Positions 8,296-17,549 of a stretch of 55,001 nt of DNA are shown here, in pieces (within the stretch, counting starts at the first letter, position 1; each line of letters begins with the position of its first letter). This DNA is from Psychromonas ossibalaenae ATCC BAA-1528 (lineage in GTDB: Bacteria > Pseudomonadota > Gammaproteobacteria > Enterobacterales > Psychromonadaceae): assembly GCF_000381745.1 (NCBI RefSeq), contig NZ_KB907001.1, forward strand, positions 1 to 55,001. The letters are read 5' to 3'. The translations under genes were made by a program, and so were the position numbers. Under the pieces are notes generated by a model. It made no database searches and had not been told where the DNA came from. It worked only from the letters and a program-made list of their open reading frames with translations.

Positions 8296-8732
8296 AAACA
8301 GACTGAATATCAGCAGCTGATAAACCCGGCGACTGATATTTTTACTTTTCTACAGCCTTATCTTAAAACTTCAAAATCTGTACTAATCCTGTAAATTAAC
8401 AACAAAACACTCTTTATTTTATGTTTTCTTAATAAGAATAAGCTGGATATAGCCTTTTGCTATAACAAGTAAGAGAATTGTTGCAGAAATCGTTAAATTT
8501 TAAGGTAAAAACAGTAGCCGAACGCATATTTATTCACTAATATTTACCTCCAATTTTATTGTTGTAAAAAAACAACATATATTGCACGACGCTATCATTA
8601 CGGCTCACAGAGAAAGTATTTGTTTCTGTGTATTGATATAAATAAAAGATGAAAATGATCCAGATCTATTTTTCCCTTTTTATTGTACGTAAAATCGACC
8701 AATCATAATAACAAGCGATCACGGACTTAACT
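8296..8732. other. Gene-free upstream region of pntAB with two inverted repeats
   Basis: This 437-bp stretch contains the rluA hairpin and then AT-rich DNA leading to pntA. A perfect inverted repeat TGTTGT-A6-ACAACA lies at 8560-8577. A second, CACAGA...TCTGTG, lies at about 8607-8631. Either could be an operator for pntAB or a structured leader. I could not fix -35 and -10 boxes with confidence, and no small gene is evident. Confidence 0.5.
8306..8343 (+). terminator. Terminator-like hairpin after rluA
   Basis: AATATCAG (8306-8313) pairs with CTGATATT (8333-8340) across a 19-base loop, followed by more T residues. It lies about 10 bp after the rluA stop. Confidence 0.5.
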
Positions 8733-10277
8733 ATGCAAATAGGTATACCTAGAGAGATCCAAGAAAATGAAAACCGCGTAGCAGCAACTCCTAAAACAGT
8801 TGAGTTACTGATCAAGCAGGGTTTCACTTTTCTTGTAGAAACAAACGCCGGAACAGCCGCAAGCTTTTCTGATCAAGCATACCAGGATTCAGGCGCCGAA
8901 ATAGGTGCTGATAATTTTCTAGTATGGCAGTCAGACATTATCTTTAAAGTTAATGCGCCTACCGATACTGAAATTGAACAAATGAAAGAAGGGGCAACTC
9001 TGGTTAGTTTTATCTGGCCGGCGCAAAACCCTGAATTACTGAAAAAGCTGACAGCGAAAAAAATCAGCGTGATCGCAATGGATTCAGTACCTCGTACCTC
9101 GCGTGCACAGGCACTTGATGCGTTAAGCTCGATGGCGAATATCGCCGGTTACCGTGCGGTTATTGAATCAGCTAACCAGTTTGGTCGTTTCTTTACCGGT
9201 CAAATTACCGCGGCCGGTAAAGTACCGCCGGCAAAAGTACTGATTATCGGTGCAGGTGTTGCAGGTCTTGCCGCCCTTGGCGCAGCCGGCAGCCTAGGTG
9301 CAATCGTACGCGCATTTGATACTCGCCCTGAAGTTAAAGAGCAGGTTGAAAGTATGGGTGCCGAGTTCCTGGTTGTAGACTACCAGGAAGAAGAAGAAGT
9401 CAGCTCAGACGGTTATGCAAAAACCATGAGTGCCGGTTATCAGGCTGCACAGGCTGAAATGATGGCTGAGCAGGCGAAAGATGTTGATATCATTATCACA
9501 ACTGCGCTTATCCCGGGTAAACCAGCACCGCTTCTTATCACTGAAGAGATGATCGCTTCAATGAAAGACGGCAGCGTGATTGTTGATTTAGCAGCACAGG
9601 CCGGCGGTAACGCGGCGTTAACTGTTAAAGATGAAATCTTTCAGACTGAGAACGGCGTAAAAATCATTGGTTACACCGATTTGCCAAGCCGTTTACCAAC
9701 ACAGTCAAGTCAACTGTATGCAACAAACTTAGTTAACTTAATGAAACTGCTTTGTAAAAACAAAGACGGTCTAATTGATATCGACTTTGAAGATGAAGTA
9801 GTTCGCGGCGCAACCGTTGTCAAAGACGGTGAAATTTCATGGCCGCCGCCGGCAATTAATGTCAGCGCAGCCCCTGCTCCTAAAGCAGCTGAAGTTAAAG
9901 AAGCTGCTGTCGTTGAAGAAAAACAACCTAACAAGTGGATTAAACCTGCCTGTGCGGTTGTGGCAGCAGGTCTATTCGGCTGGTTAGCAAGTGTTGCACC
10001 GACAGACTTCCTTGCACACTTCACGGTATTTATGCTGGCATGTATCGTAGGTTACGGTGTTGTCTGGAATGTTGCTCATTCTCTACATACTCCGCTTATG
10101 AGTGTAACAAACGCAATCAGCGGTATCATCGTTATCGGTGCCCTGCTTCAGGTCGGCAGTGACAGTGCGGTTGTTACTATGTTATCTACGATTGCGATAC
10201 TGATCGCAACCATCAACATAGTCGGCGGTTTTACCGTGACACACCGTATGTTGAAAATGTTCCAGAAGGATAAATAA
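8733..10277 (+). CDS. pntA: Proton-translocating NAD(P) transhydrogenase subunit alpha
   Basis: PntA, with PntB, uses the proton gradient to pass hydride from NADH to NADP+, supplying NADPH. The 514-aa protein (E. coli 510) starts with the alanine dehydrogenase-like domain I ([20 protein letters not shown]). The NAD-binding glycine motif [18 protein letters not shown] and the acid-tipped [18 protein letters not shown] follow at about 175-210. An Ala/Pro/Lys-rich linker near 376-400 leads to four membrane helices in the last 110 residues. pntB starts 2 bp downstream, so they form one operon. Confidence 0.97.
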   Translation: MQIGIPREIQENENRVAATPKTVELLIKQGFTFLVETNAGTAASFSDQAYQDSGAEIGADNFLVWQSDIIFKVNAPTDTEIEQMKEGATLVSFIWPAQNPELLKKLTAKKISVIAMDSVPRTSRAQALDALSSMANIAGYRAVIESANQFGRFFTGQITAAGKVPPAKVLIIGAGVAGLAALGAAGSLGAIVRAFDTRPEVKEQVESMGAEFLVVDYQEEEEVSSDGYAKTMSAGYQAAQAEMMAEQAKDVDIIITTALIPGKPAPLLITEEMIASMKDGSVIVDLAAQAGGNAALTVKDEIFQTENGVKIIGYTDLPSRLPTQSSQLYATNLVNLMKLLCKNKDGLIDIDFEDEVVRGATVVKDGEISWPPPAINVSAAPAPKAAEVKEAAVVEEKQPNKWIKPACAVVAAGLFGWLASVAPTDFLAHFTVFMLACIVGYGVVWNVAHSLHTPLMSVTNAISGIIVIGALLQVGSDSAVVTMLSTIAILIATINIVGGFTVTHRMLKMFQKDK

Positions 10278-10279
10278 CC

Positions 10280-11653
10280 ATGTCTCAAGGATTAATTACT
10301 GCTGCATACATTATTGCAGCCATCCTGTTCATTGCCAGCCTTAACGGCTTAAGCAGTCAAGAAAGTGCTAAACGTGGTAACTTCTTCGGCATCATAGGCA
10401 TGATCATTGCGGTTGTCGCAACCATCGCCAGCGCACAGGTTTCCGGCTTAGGTTACATTACTGTAGCAATGGCCGTCGGTGCAGGTATCGGTGTACGTTT
10501 AGCATTAAAAGTTGAAATGACTTCAATGCCTGAACTTATCGCAGTTCTGCACAGTTTTGTTGGTCTAGCGGCTGTCTTTATCGGTTTCAACTCATATATT
10601 GACCACGGCGCTCTATTCGGCATTGAAAAAACAATTCATGACGTTGAAGTGTTCCTGGGTATCTTTATCGGTGCGGTAACCTTTACCGGTTCAATTGTTG
10701 CCTTTGGTAAACTAAGCGGTAAAGTCAACAGCTCTGCATTATCACTGCCGGGAAAAAACTGGATCAATATCGCAGCCCTTACTGCTTCGGCTTTATTGTT
10801 AGTCAGCTTTGTCAGCGGTGATTTAGGTTTAACTGCATTGATCATTATGACAGTGATTGCATTAGCATTCGGCTGGCACTTAGTGGCATCAATTGGTGGT
10901 GCGGATATGCCGGTTGTTGTTTCAATGCTTAACTCATACTCAGGCTGGGCAGCGGCGGCAACAGGTTTCATGCTTGCAAACGACCTGTTAATCATCACCG
11001 GTGCATTAGTAGGCTCTTCAGGTGCGATTCTTTCTTACATAATGTGTAAAGCAATGAACCGTTCATTTATCAGCGTTATTCTAGGCGGCTTTGGTAACGA
11101 AGAGTTTGTATCAGAAGGCGACGAAGAGTACGGCGAGCACTTTGAGACCAGCGCACAAGAAGTTGCTGACTCATTAGCGGCGGCTAAAAATGTAATTATC
11201 GTACCAGGTTACGGTATGGCGGTTGCACAGGCACAATACCCGGTTGCTGAACTAACTAAGCGTTTACGCGATAAAGGTAAAAATGTCCGTTTTGGTATCC
11301 ACCCTGTTGCAGGCCGTTTACCAGGTCATATGAACGTATTATTAGCTGAATCTAAGGTGCCTTACGATATCGTATTAGAGATGGATGAAATCAACGATGA
11401 TTTCCCTGAAACTGATGTAGTATTAGTAATCGGTGCTAACGATACAGTTAACCCGGCGGCCAACGAGCCGGGCACGCCTATCTCAGGCATGCCGGTATTA
11501 AGCGTTTGGGAAGCAGAAAAAGTAGTTATCTTTAAACGTTCAATGGGTGCTGGTTATGCCGGTGTACAAAATCCGTTATTCTTTAAAGAAAACTCTGAAA
11601 TGCTGTTAGGTGATGCAAAAGCTTCAGTGGATGCGATACTTTCTAATCTTTAA
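10280..11653 (+). CDS. pntB: Proton-translocating NAD(P) transhydrogenase subunit beta
   Basis: PntB carries the rest of the membrane proton channel and the NADP(H)-binding domain III. The 457-aa length matches E. coli (462). About nine membrane helices fill residues 1-260. Domain III follows, with [12 protein letters not shown] (NADP-binding loop) and the late conserved motifs [10 protein letters not shown] and [22 protein letters not shown] precedes the ATG, which is 2 bp after pntA. A strong terminator follows. Confidence 0.97.
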   Translation: MSQGLITAAYIIAAILFIASLNGLSSQESAKRGNFFGIIGMIIAVVATIASAQVSGLGYITVAMAVGAGIGVRLALKVEMTSMPELIAVLHSFVGLAAVFIGFNSYIDHGALFGIEKTIHDVEVFLGIFIGAVTFTGSIVAFGKLSGKVNSSALSLPGKNWINIAALTASALLLVSFVSGDLGLTALIIMTVIALAFGWHLVASIGGADMPVVVSMLNSYSGWAAAATGFMLANDLLIITGALVGSSGAILSYIMCKAMNRSFISVILGGFGNEEFVSEGDEEYGEHFETSAQEVADSLAAAKNVIIVPGYGMAVAQAQYPVAELTKRLRDKGKNVRFGIHPVAGRLPGHMNVLLAESKVPYDIVLEMDEINDDFPETDVVLVIGANDTVNPAANEPGTPISGMPVLSVWEAEKVVIFKRSMGAGYAGVQNPLFFKENSEMLLGDAKASVDAILSNL

Positions 11654-11678
11654 TGGGTTTTTAAACTAACCCTATTCA

Positions 11679-11704
11679 AGCCCACTTAATAGTGGGCTTT
11701 TTTG
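11679..11704 (+). terminator. Rho-independent terminator after pntB
   Basis: AAGCCCACT and AGTGGGCTT form a 9-bp GC-containing stem with a short loop and are followed by a run of T. It closes the pntAB operon. Confidence 0.9.
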
Positions 11705-11841
11705 TGCCTGAACGATTCTAAACCTTGAATAGGTTATGACTTACGGTTACCCAGAGCTGTATACAGAATATCTTTATTTTGTTAGCATTTCGTTCGCGAC
11801 TGCACACTCGAAATAACATAAATTAATTGATTAGGATTATT

Positions 11842-12273
11842 ATGATTGTAGAAAATGTGCTTCCTGAATATTACGCAGAAATGCTTGATGTTTGGGAGAA
11901 CTCAGTCCGAGCAACTCATGATTTCATAACAGAAGAAGATATTGAGTTTTTTAAACCAATTATCATTGAACAAGCTTTTCCTGCTGTTTCTCTGAAATGT
12001 GTTAAAAATGAAAATGGCGCAATCACCGGTTTCGTGGGTATCCATGACTCCAAAATTGAAATGCTGTTTATTTCAAACGCATCAAGAGGACGAGGGATAG
12101 GTAAAGCACTCTTACAGTATGCCATTGAGCAACTAGGAGCAACGAAAGTTGATGTGAACGAGCAAAACCCACTAGCTGTAAGTTTCTACGAGCATATGGG
12201 GTTCAAAATTATTTCTCGCTCAGCACATGATGATATGGGGAAACCATTTCCAATTCTGCACATGACACTTTAA
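11842..12273 (+). CDS. GNAT acetyltransferase, YjaB-like
   Basis: This 143-aa GNAT-fold N-acetyltransferase resembles E. coli YjaB. Shared landmarks are the N-terminal ATHDF, the acetyl-CoA loop SRGRGIGKALL (about 82-92), the VNEQNPLAVSFYEHMGFK segment, and a C-terminal GKP(F/Y)P block. I chose the ATG at 11842 because AGGA sits 5 bases before it; an upstream TTG at 11827 is in frame but lacks support. The substrate is unknown. Rare codons (AGA, CGA, AGG-type arginines and GGG glycine) are more frequent than in the neighbouring pnt genes, so it may have been acquired. It stands alone between two terminators. Confidence 0.8.
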   Translation: MIVENVLPEYYAEMLDVWENSVRATHDFITEEDIEFFKPIIIEQAFPAVSLKCVKNENGAITGFVGIHDSKIEMLFISNASRGRGIGKALLQYAIEQLGATKVDVNEQNPLAVSFYEHMGFKIISRSAHDDMGKPFPILHMTL

Positions 12274-12307
12274 GCCTCGGTTTGTCGTAACCAAATCAGC
12301 TAGAAGA

Positions 12308-12337
12308 AACGCCCAAAGCTAATAACTTTGGGCGTTT
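12308..12337 (+). terminator. Terminator after the acetyltransferase gene
   Basis: AACGCCCAAAG (12308-12318) and CTTTGGGCGTT form a perfect GC-rich stem with an 8-base loop, followed by TCCGTAT. The T-run is short but the stem is strong. Confidence 0.8.
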
Positions 12338-12479
12338 CCGTATATTAACTAGTAGAATAATAAATTCATACGAGCATGCTTTTAAATATCCCATAATAAA
12401 TCAGAGATGTTATTAGCTGATGCGATTTTACAAAACTTGTAATCCGCACTCACTGCAGAAAAAATAAATCAGTGACTAA

Positions 12480-12560
12480 GCTTATAAATTTGTTATCAAC
12501 TTGAAGCTGGCTGTTCCGCAGGGTGCTAAATTCTGCCCCGACTGCGGTAAAAAACAATAA
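12480..12560 (+). pseudogene. C-terminal remnant of a zinc-ribbon protein
   Basis: Translating this stretch in one frame gives KLAVPQGAKFCPDCGKKQ followed by a stop. FCPDCGKK preceded by a P-x-G-A-K lead is the typical last half of a C-terminal zinc ribbon. An in-frame stop (TAA) lies about 20 codons upstream, with no start codon, Shine-Dalgarno or N-terminal partner. I therefore read it as the surviving tail of a deleted gene. A short translated peptide cannot be excluded. Confidence 0.5.
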
Positions 12561-12615
12561 GCCGGAAAGTCATTCTGAACTGCCTGGAAGCAGAAATTCA
12601 AGCAGTTCATCCTAA

Positions 12616-13251
12616 CTAATTTAATACCCTTTTAATAAATTCAGCCGTCACTTCCACCGCTTTGTGCAGATGCTGCAGATGCTTAAAGCCGCTTTTTACC
12701 CGCGGTTTTAAGTCGTGATCACCGTCAGCAAGCCACAACCATTCAATATCAGCCGGCAGGCCGTAACTGCTTACCTCTTCTTTACTCCCCATTACATCCC
12801 GTTCACCTTGAATAATTAAAATTTCCTGTTTAATTAACGGGAAATGTTCGGTTCTCAATTTTTCCGGCTTGCCGCTTGGATGAAAGGGGAAACCTAAGCA
12901 GGTTATGCCTTTTATATTATGTGCATTGCGGCTGTCACTGCAGAGCTGTGAAGCGACTAAGGTAGCCATGCGCCCGCCCATTGATTTACCGCCGATTACC
13001 ATAGGTTGATCTATCTGCTCCAGCAGTTCAACAAACTGCGCGATTAACTTAGCCGCCCTTTCCGGCGGGCGGCGGGTGCCGTTATCGATACGCTGCTGCA
13101 TATACGGGAAATTAAAGCGCGCCACTCTTATCCCCTGCTGAGCAAGCCCTTTGGCAATCATTTCCATAAAATCAGAATCGGCAGGTGCCCCGGCACCATG
13201 AGCAAAAACAAATAAAGGTCCGTCAACCGGGCCGTTGTAGATTAGATTCAT
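12616..13251 (-). CDS. Alpha/beta-hydrolase family protein (KANL3/TEX30-like, COG3571 type)
   Basis: The 211-aa cytosolic protein has an alpha/beta-hydrolase fold. An early FVFAHGAGAPADSDFM (oxyanion-hole region, about 11-26) is followed by the RVARFNFPYMQQR segment and the nucleophile elbow GGKSMGGRMA with the probable catalytic serine near residue 94. A late GDHDLKPR supplies the likely catalytic histidine. These blocks and the length fit the small bacterial hydrolases related to TEX30/KANL3. The substrate is unknown. It is monocistronic and convergent with the acetyltransferase gene. Confidence 0.82.
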   Translation of the reverse strand: MNLIYNGPVDGPLFVFAHGAGAPADSDFMEMIAKGLAQQGIRVARFNFPYMQQRIDNGTRRPPERAAKLIAQFVELLEQIDQPMVIGGKSMGGRMATLVASQLCSDSRNAHNIKGITCLGFPFHPSGKPEKLRTEHFPLIKQEILIIQGERDVMGSKEEVSSYGLPADIEWLWLADGDHDLKPRVKSGFKHLQHLHKAVEVTAEFIKRVLN

Positions 13252-13570
13252 TGTTATCCAAGAGGTTAAAATTAATATAAAAGTATAATGCTCAGCGAAG
13301 TTTAGATGGTCAAGGTTTAAATATTAGAGGTACTGTCAGGAGAGATACAGCTCTTAACTGTAACGATAGAAGGTGTAAAAAATGTGCTTCAGGCTGTAGT
13401 ATTACGGCCTCTAGTTTACCAAAATCAAAGCACTGATAAATCAATACATTATTATCTCCGATAATTTCCTATTCCTTATAAATAAAAGGCATGCCCTACC
13501 CCGTAATTACAGTACGCTGCAGTTATTCTAATAACCGCATTTACCACTCAATTCTATTCAGGAATTTAAA
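13252..13570. other. Intergenic region between divergent genes
   Basis: This 319-bp spacer separates the hydrolase (leftward) from the 614-aa protein (rightward). It is AT-rich and must hold promoters for both. AGGAA lies 7 bases before the ATG at 13571. I see no RNA gene, repeat or small reading frame that I can support. Confidence 0.5.
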
Positions 13571-15415
13571 ATGGCAGACCCCTTAGAGCTCAACATCGAT
13601 TCTATTTTAAAACCCTATAACAGTTTCCAGCCGCCTTCCGTCTGCTCAAGAGAATTTGCGAAATGGACTAAAAATCTTCATACAGCCTTTAAAAGCAATA
13701 AAATAAAAGCAACACCTTATCTGCAGAGAGGCATTGATATCGTCTACTCTAATCTTGAAGCGATGAAGTACAGACATCATAAAAAGCTAAGTGACAGTTA
13801 TGGTTATGGCGCATTTGATGTGACTAATGATCCAGTATGGATGGTTTTGCGCAGCCAGATTAGAGTGCATTTCAGCAAAATAATAAGAGAAGTCCGTCCA
13901 AGCAGAACGCCGCTGGAAAATATTCGCTTTAAATGTATTAACCGTACCACCTATAATTTTTTACTGCAGCAGATAAAACTCGTTGAATCACTAAAAACGA
14001 ATATTGTACGAAATGGTGAGTTGGGCCGGATACAACTTGAAGTGATTGATGCACAGCTTGACAGTCTGAAAAGTTTATATGATCAGAAAGAGAGCATGGA
14101 TAACAATATCTGGCAGATCCTCAACGACCAGCATAAACGCAGTTTATATACAGCCATCTGTCATAAAGGTTTTAAGGCAGGTTATGAAGATCAAGCTTCG
14201 GCAAAAGACGGCTCACTGAGTACCGAAAATACGCTGGATCTTTTTGCCGAAGCCAAAATTAAGATAAAACGAACCTGGGACTTTAAGAACATCATCCGCA
14301 ATGAAGTCAGTATGCAGGCTGGATTTGAAGCACGCGCCCAGGGGAAAATGGGGATGCATGCAAAATTCGGCAGTAATGGCGGTGCAACCGTTACCCAGGG
14401 GCGAGCCGGCAAACCGGAAATAGGCATAACAGGCAATGCGGGTGTGAGTCAGACTCTGGCAAAAGAAACCAATTTTTCACAGGCAGAACTGGAAAACCGT
14501 AATGGTTTTGCACCGATGCAGCTAGTCCCGGGTATCGATATCGGTGTCAATCTTGAACTGGCGGCAAAATGCGGCTTAGTCGTTGAAGTCAGCCATGAAC
14601 TGAGTATCGGGCAGTTATTTGCACTGCAGAGCGAAGCATCCTTATTTGTCGGTGCCGAAGTCAAAGCGCAGGTAAACGGTGCATTCAACAGCAGCAATAT
14701 CCTCGGGGCTGACGAATTTATTGTCGGCAGCATCGGCGGCAGTGCGTTTATCGGCGCTAAAGCCAAGGGCTCTGTAACAGCCGTTTTTAAGGCGCGCAGC
14801 ATTGATGCTGCCCGCTTCAAAATTGAAGGTGCGGTAAGCGCCGGTGCAGGAATAAACGCTAAGGTTGAAGCCGTTGTCCGCGGCAGCGGCGATCTGAAAG
14901 TAAGAATGGTAGCAGGTGTGACCGCTGGTATCGGCACGGATTTTGATACCGAAACTATGGTTAACCCTATGCTCCTTAAAATTCTGCTGTGGGATAAATT
15001 AGCCAGCCGTTTAACCAGCAAAGCTTATCAAAAACGTAAAAATGAAAAGTATGACCGCAGTGTCAACAGAGTGGCACTTTGCCGCTGTCAGGATAAAGCG
15101 CTCACTTACATGGCCATATTAGATCAAAGCTATCAGCATCTTGCCGAAGAATTATGGCGGATTTCCGTTATCACAGACTTTGCTGAATCTAACATAGAAG
15201 GAATGCGCGGCACTCTAGCGAATTTGTTCAGGCCGCCGGAGCTTGAGGCCGCCTACTTAGATTCAACGGATAACAGCGATGATGCACTGACTAATGCACA
15301 GGCAGGGGTTGAAAGAGCGGCGGATTCACGCTTTAAAGCAAAACGGGCAGCGAAAAAGAAATCAACTGCCGGCACGAAACTGGGCAGCTTACTGATCTTA
15401 GAGCCTCAAGTTTAA
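13571..15415 (+). CDS. Unrecognised 614-aa Gly/Ala-rich protein
   Basis: I do not recognise this protein. It has no signal peptide or membrane helix, so it should be cytosolic or exported by a non-Sec route. Residues 1-215 look helical and charged. Residues about 240-465 are rich in Gly and Ala with alternating small and hydrophobic residues and recurring patterns such as GFEARAQGKMGMHAKFG, GSAFIGAKAKGSVTAVFKA and GAGINAKVEAVVRGSGDL, suggesting a repetitive beta-structure. Residues 466-560 are helical with a Cys pair (CRCQ), and the tail (about 583-605) is strongly basic. AGGAA precedes the ATG. It is a single gene between divergent and unrelated neighbours. The composition recalls middle regions of some large toxin or effector proteins, but nothing here proves that. 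Confidence 0.75.
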   Translation: MADPLELNIDSILKPYNSFQPPSVCSREFAKWTKNLHTAFKSNKIKATPYLQRGIDIVYSNLEAMKYRHHKKLSDSYGYGAFDVTNDPVWMVLRSQIRVHFSKIIREVRPSRTPLENIRFKCINRTTYNFLLQQIKLVESLKTNIVRNGELGRIQLEVIDAQLDSLKSLYDQKESMDNNIWQILNDQHKRSLYTAICHKGFKAGYEDQASAKDGSLSTENTLDLFAEAKIKIKRTWDFKNIIRNEVSMQAGFEARAQGKMGMHAKFGSNGGATVTQGRAGKPEIGITGNAGVSQTLAKETNFSQAELENRNGFAPMQLVPGIDIGVNLELAAKCGLVVEVSHELSIGQLFALQSEASLFVGAEVKAQVNGAFNSSNILGADEFIVGSIGGSAFIGAKAKGSVTAVFKARSIDAARFKIEGAVSAGAGINAKVEAVVRGSGDLKVRMVAGVTAGIGTDFDTETMVNPMLLKILLWDKLASRLTSKAYQKRKNEKYDRSVNRVALCRCQDKALTYMAILDQSYQHLAEELWRISVITDFAESNIEGMRGTLANLFRPPELEAAYLDSTDNSDDALTNAQAGVERAADSRFKAKRAAKKKSTAGTKLGSLLILEPQV

Positions 15416-15437
15416 CCTTCACAAACTCCGCACACAC

Positions 15438-15460
15438 AGCCGCTTTAAGCTAAAGCGGCT
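15438..15460 (+). terminator. Hairpin after the 614-aa gene
   Basis: AGCCGCTTTA and TAAAGCGGCT form a strong stem with a 3-base loop, 22 bp after the stop codon. There is little T-run after it, so it may act as a terminator or as a 3' RNA-stabilising stem. Confidence 0.5.
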
Positions 15461-15604
15461 AACCTTTACTGTATTTAATATGACGAGTAATGCAAACACC
15501 TTGTAACCGACTTGTAAATGCAATGTAAACCAGCAGTATGGACAGATGTCGATCTATTTTGACAATAAAACCAACTCACATACTAGATATTGAAACGAGG
15601 ATCT

Positions 15605-17287
15605 ATGCCATTTCAACGACCTTTATACATTCCCTTTGCTGGTCCAGCATTATTAGAAACCCCTCTGCTTAATAAAGGCAGTGCCTTTTCTCTTGAAGAA
15701 AGGGATCATTTTAATTTAACCGGCCTGCTGCCTCATTATATTGAAAGCATTGAAGAGCAGTCGGCACGGGCTTATCAGCAGCTTAGTGCATTTAAGTCAG
15801 ATTTGGATAAACATATCTATCTACGCAATATTCAGGATACCAATGAAACATTATTTCATCATCTGATTGAACATCATTTAGAAGAAGTGATGCCGCTGAT
15901 CTACACACCAACCGTCGGACTCGCCTGTGAGAAGTTCTCTAAAATATACCGTCGTAAAAGAGGTCTGTTTGTTTCTTATCCTGAACGGGACAAAATTGAT
16001 GACATGCTCCAGAATGCCACCAAACAGAATGTAAAAGTGATTGTGGTCACCGATGGTGAGCGCATCTTAGGACTAGGCGATCAAGGAATCGGCGGTATGG
16101 GTATTCCCATCGGCAAACTTGCTTTGTACACAGCCTGCGGGGGGATCAGTCCTGCGTATTGTTTACCGATAGTGCTGGATGTCGGCACCAATAACAGCCA
16201 GCTGTTAGCTGACCCTATGTATATGGGCTGGCGTCACCCGCGTATTACCGGCCAGGAATATAACGAATTTGTGGATCTTTTTATTCAGGCAGTCAGACGA
16301 CGCTGGCCGGAAGTACTGCTGCAGTTTGAAGACTTTGCACAGACCAATGCGACGCCGCTGCTCAATAAGTACCGCAACGAACTGTGCTGCTTTAATGATG
16401 ATATTCAGGGTACCGCTGCTGTTTCCGTGGGCACACTGATTGCGGCCTGCCAGAATAAGGGCGAAAAACTCAGCGAGCAGCGTATTGCCTTTTTAGGCGG
16501 CGGCTCCGCAGGCTGCGGCATTGCAGAACACATAATAAGGCAGATGCAGCGGGAAGGCTTAAGTGAACAACAGGCGCGCCGGCAGGTCTTTATGGTTGAC
16601 CGCTATGGTCTATTAACCGATCAAATGCCAGATCTGCAGACATTCCAGAAACCACTTGTACAGAAAGTGCAGGATATCGACTCCTGGGATAAAAAACAGA
16701 CTATGGGTATAGAGCAGGTGGTAATTCAGGGCAAGATCAGCGTATTGATCGGGGTAAGCGGCCAACCGGGGTTATTTACTCAGGAAGTCATTACAGCCTT
16801 AAGTAAAAATGTTAATCAGCCGATTGTACTGCCTTTATCTAATCCGACATCTCGTGTTGAAGCAACACCGCAGGAGATAATGAACTGGAGCCAGGGTAAA
16901 GCGATAATAGCAACAGGCAGCCCGTTTGCACCTACTCACTATCAGGATCAGCAGTTTGAAGTATCTCAATGCAACAACAGTTATATCTTTCCCGGTATCG
17001 GCTTAGGTGTGCTTGCAGTAAGAGCGACCTCGATCAGTGATAATATGCTGATGGCCGCCAGCCAGGCATTAGCCGATGCTTCCATGAGTTATAAAAAAAC
17101 CAGCGGTGCATTATTACCGCCGTTAAATGAAATCAAGGAAATCAGTAAGTCAATCGCCTTTGCCGTTGCACAGCAGGCCATTACAGACGGCTTAGCTTTA
17201 CCGATATCGGAACAGGTACTGCAGCGCAGACTGGTTGATAACTTCTGGACACCTAAATATCGTGCTTACCGACGTACTTCTTTTTAG
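15605..17287 (+). CDS. maeA: NAD-dependent malic enzyme MaeA
   Basis: MaeA decarboxylates malate oxidatively to pyruvate with NAD+. The product aligns along its length with E. coli MaeA (565 aa), including [38 protein letters not shown] (malate and cation site), [25 protein letters not shown], the nucleotide-binding [11 protein letters not shown] and [13 protein letters not shown] chose the ATG at 15605 (560 aa), preceded by ACGAGGA, over an in-frame TTG at 15590. It is monocistronic, and the upstream 180 bp contain its promoter. Confidence 0.95.
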   Translation: MPFQRPLYIPFAGPALLETPLLNKGSAFSLEERDHFNLTGLLPHYIESIEEQSARAYQQLSAFKSDLDKHIYLRNIQDTNETLFHHLIEHHLEEVMPLIYTPTVGLACEKFSKIYRRKRGLFVSYPERDKIDDMLQNATKQNVKVIVVTDGERILGLGDQGIGGMGIPIGKLALYTACGGISPAYCLPIVLDVGTNNSQLLADPMYMGWRHPRITGQEYNEFVDLFIQAVRRRWPEVLLQFEDFAQTNATPLLNKYRNELCCFNDDIQGTAAVSVGTLIAACQNKGEKLSEQRIAFLGGGSAGCGIAEHIIRQMQREGLSEQQARRQVFMVDRYGLLTDQMPDLQTFQKPLVQKVQDIDSWDKKQTMGIEQVVIQGKISVLIGVSGQPGLFTQEVITALSKNVNQPIVLPLSNPTSRVEATPQEIMNWSQGKAIIATGSPFAPTHYQDQQFEVSQCNNSYIFPGIGLGVLAVRATSISDNMLMAASQALADASMSYKKTSGALLPPLNEIKEISKSIAFAVAQQAITDGLALPISEQVLQRRLVDNFWTPKYRAYRRTSF

Positions 17288-17312
17288 CGCTTCCTGACTA
17301 AACAGCCGCTGT

Positions 17313-17347
17313 TTTTACGTTTTTCCTTACTCAGTTTAAACGTAAAA
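17313..17347 (+). terminator. Stem-loop after maeA
   Basis: TTTTACGTTT (17313-17322) and AAACGTAAAA (17338-17347) form a perfect 10-bp stem with a 15-base loop. The T-rich 5' arm and lack of a 3' T-run are atypical of an intrinsic terminator. It would fit a terminator acting on the minus strand better. Confidence 0.35.
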
Positions 17348-17549
17348 GCACCGCTTTCTAAAACTCTCCTTTGCTCACTTCTGTTGTTAATCGAATGAAA
17401 TTTATACTCTTTTTAATAGATTGACACTCAATTCCTGCCCTTAGTGGATTTTTTGCAGTCCGCCCTCTACAATGCGCGACAATTTTTATTCCTATATTTG
17501 TAAGTAAAGATCATGACCTTTGATCTTACAGGCAAATATTATCACTTAG

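Larger units (their letters stand above)
12274..12615. other. Gene-free stretch with terminator and a gene remnant
   Basis: This 342-bp region lies between the acetyltransferase gene and the convergent hydrolase gene. It holds the terminator at 12308-12337 and the broken zinc-ribbon coding remnant near 12480-12560. The remainder is AT-rich DNA with no readable gene. Confidence 0.6.

Noticed and set aside
11705..12307. Integron cassette with attC site around the acetyltransferase
   Set aside because: I looked for the paired core sites of attC/VCR elements and found none; the downstream hairpin is an ordinary terminator.
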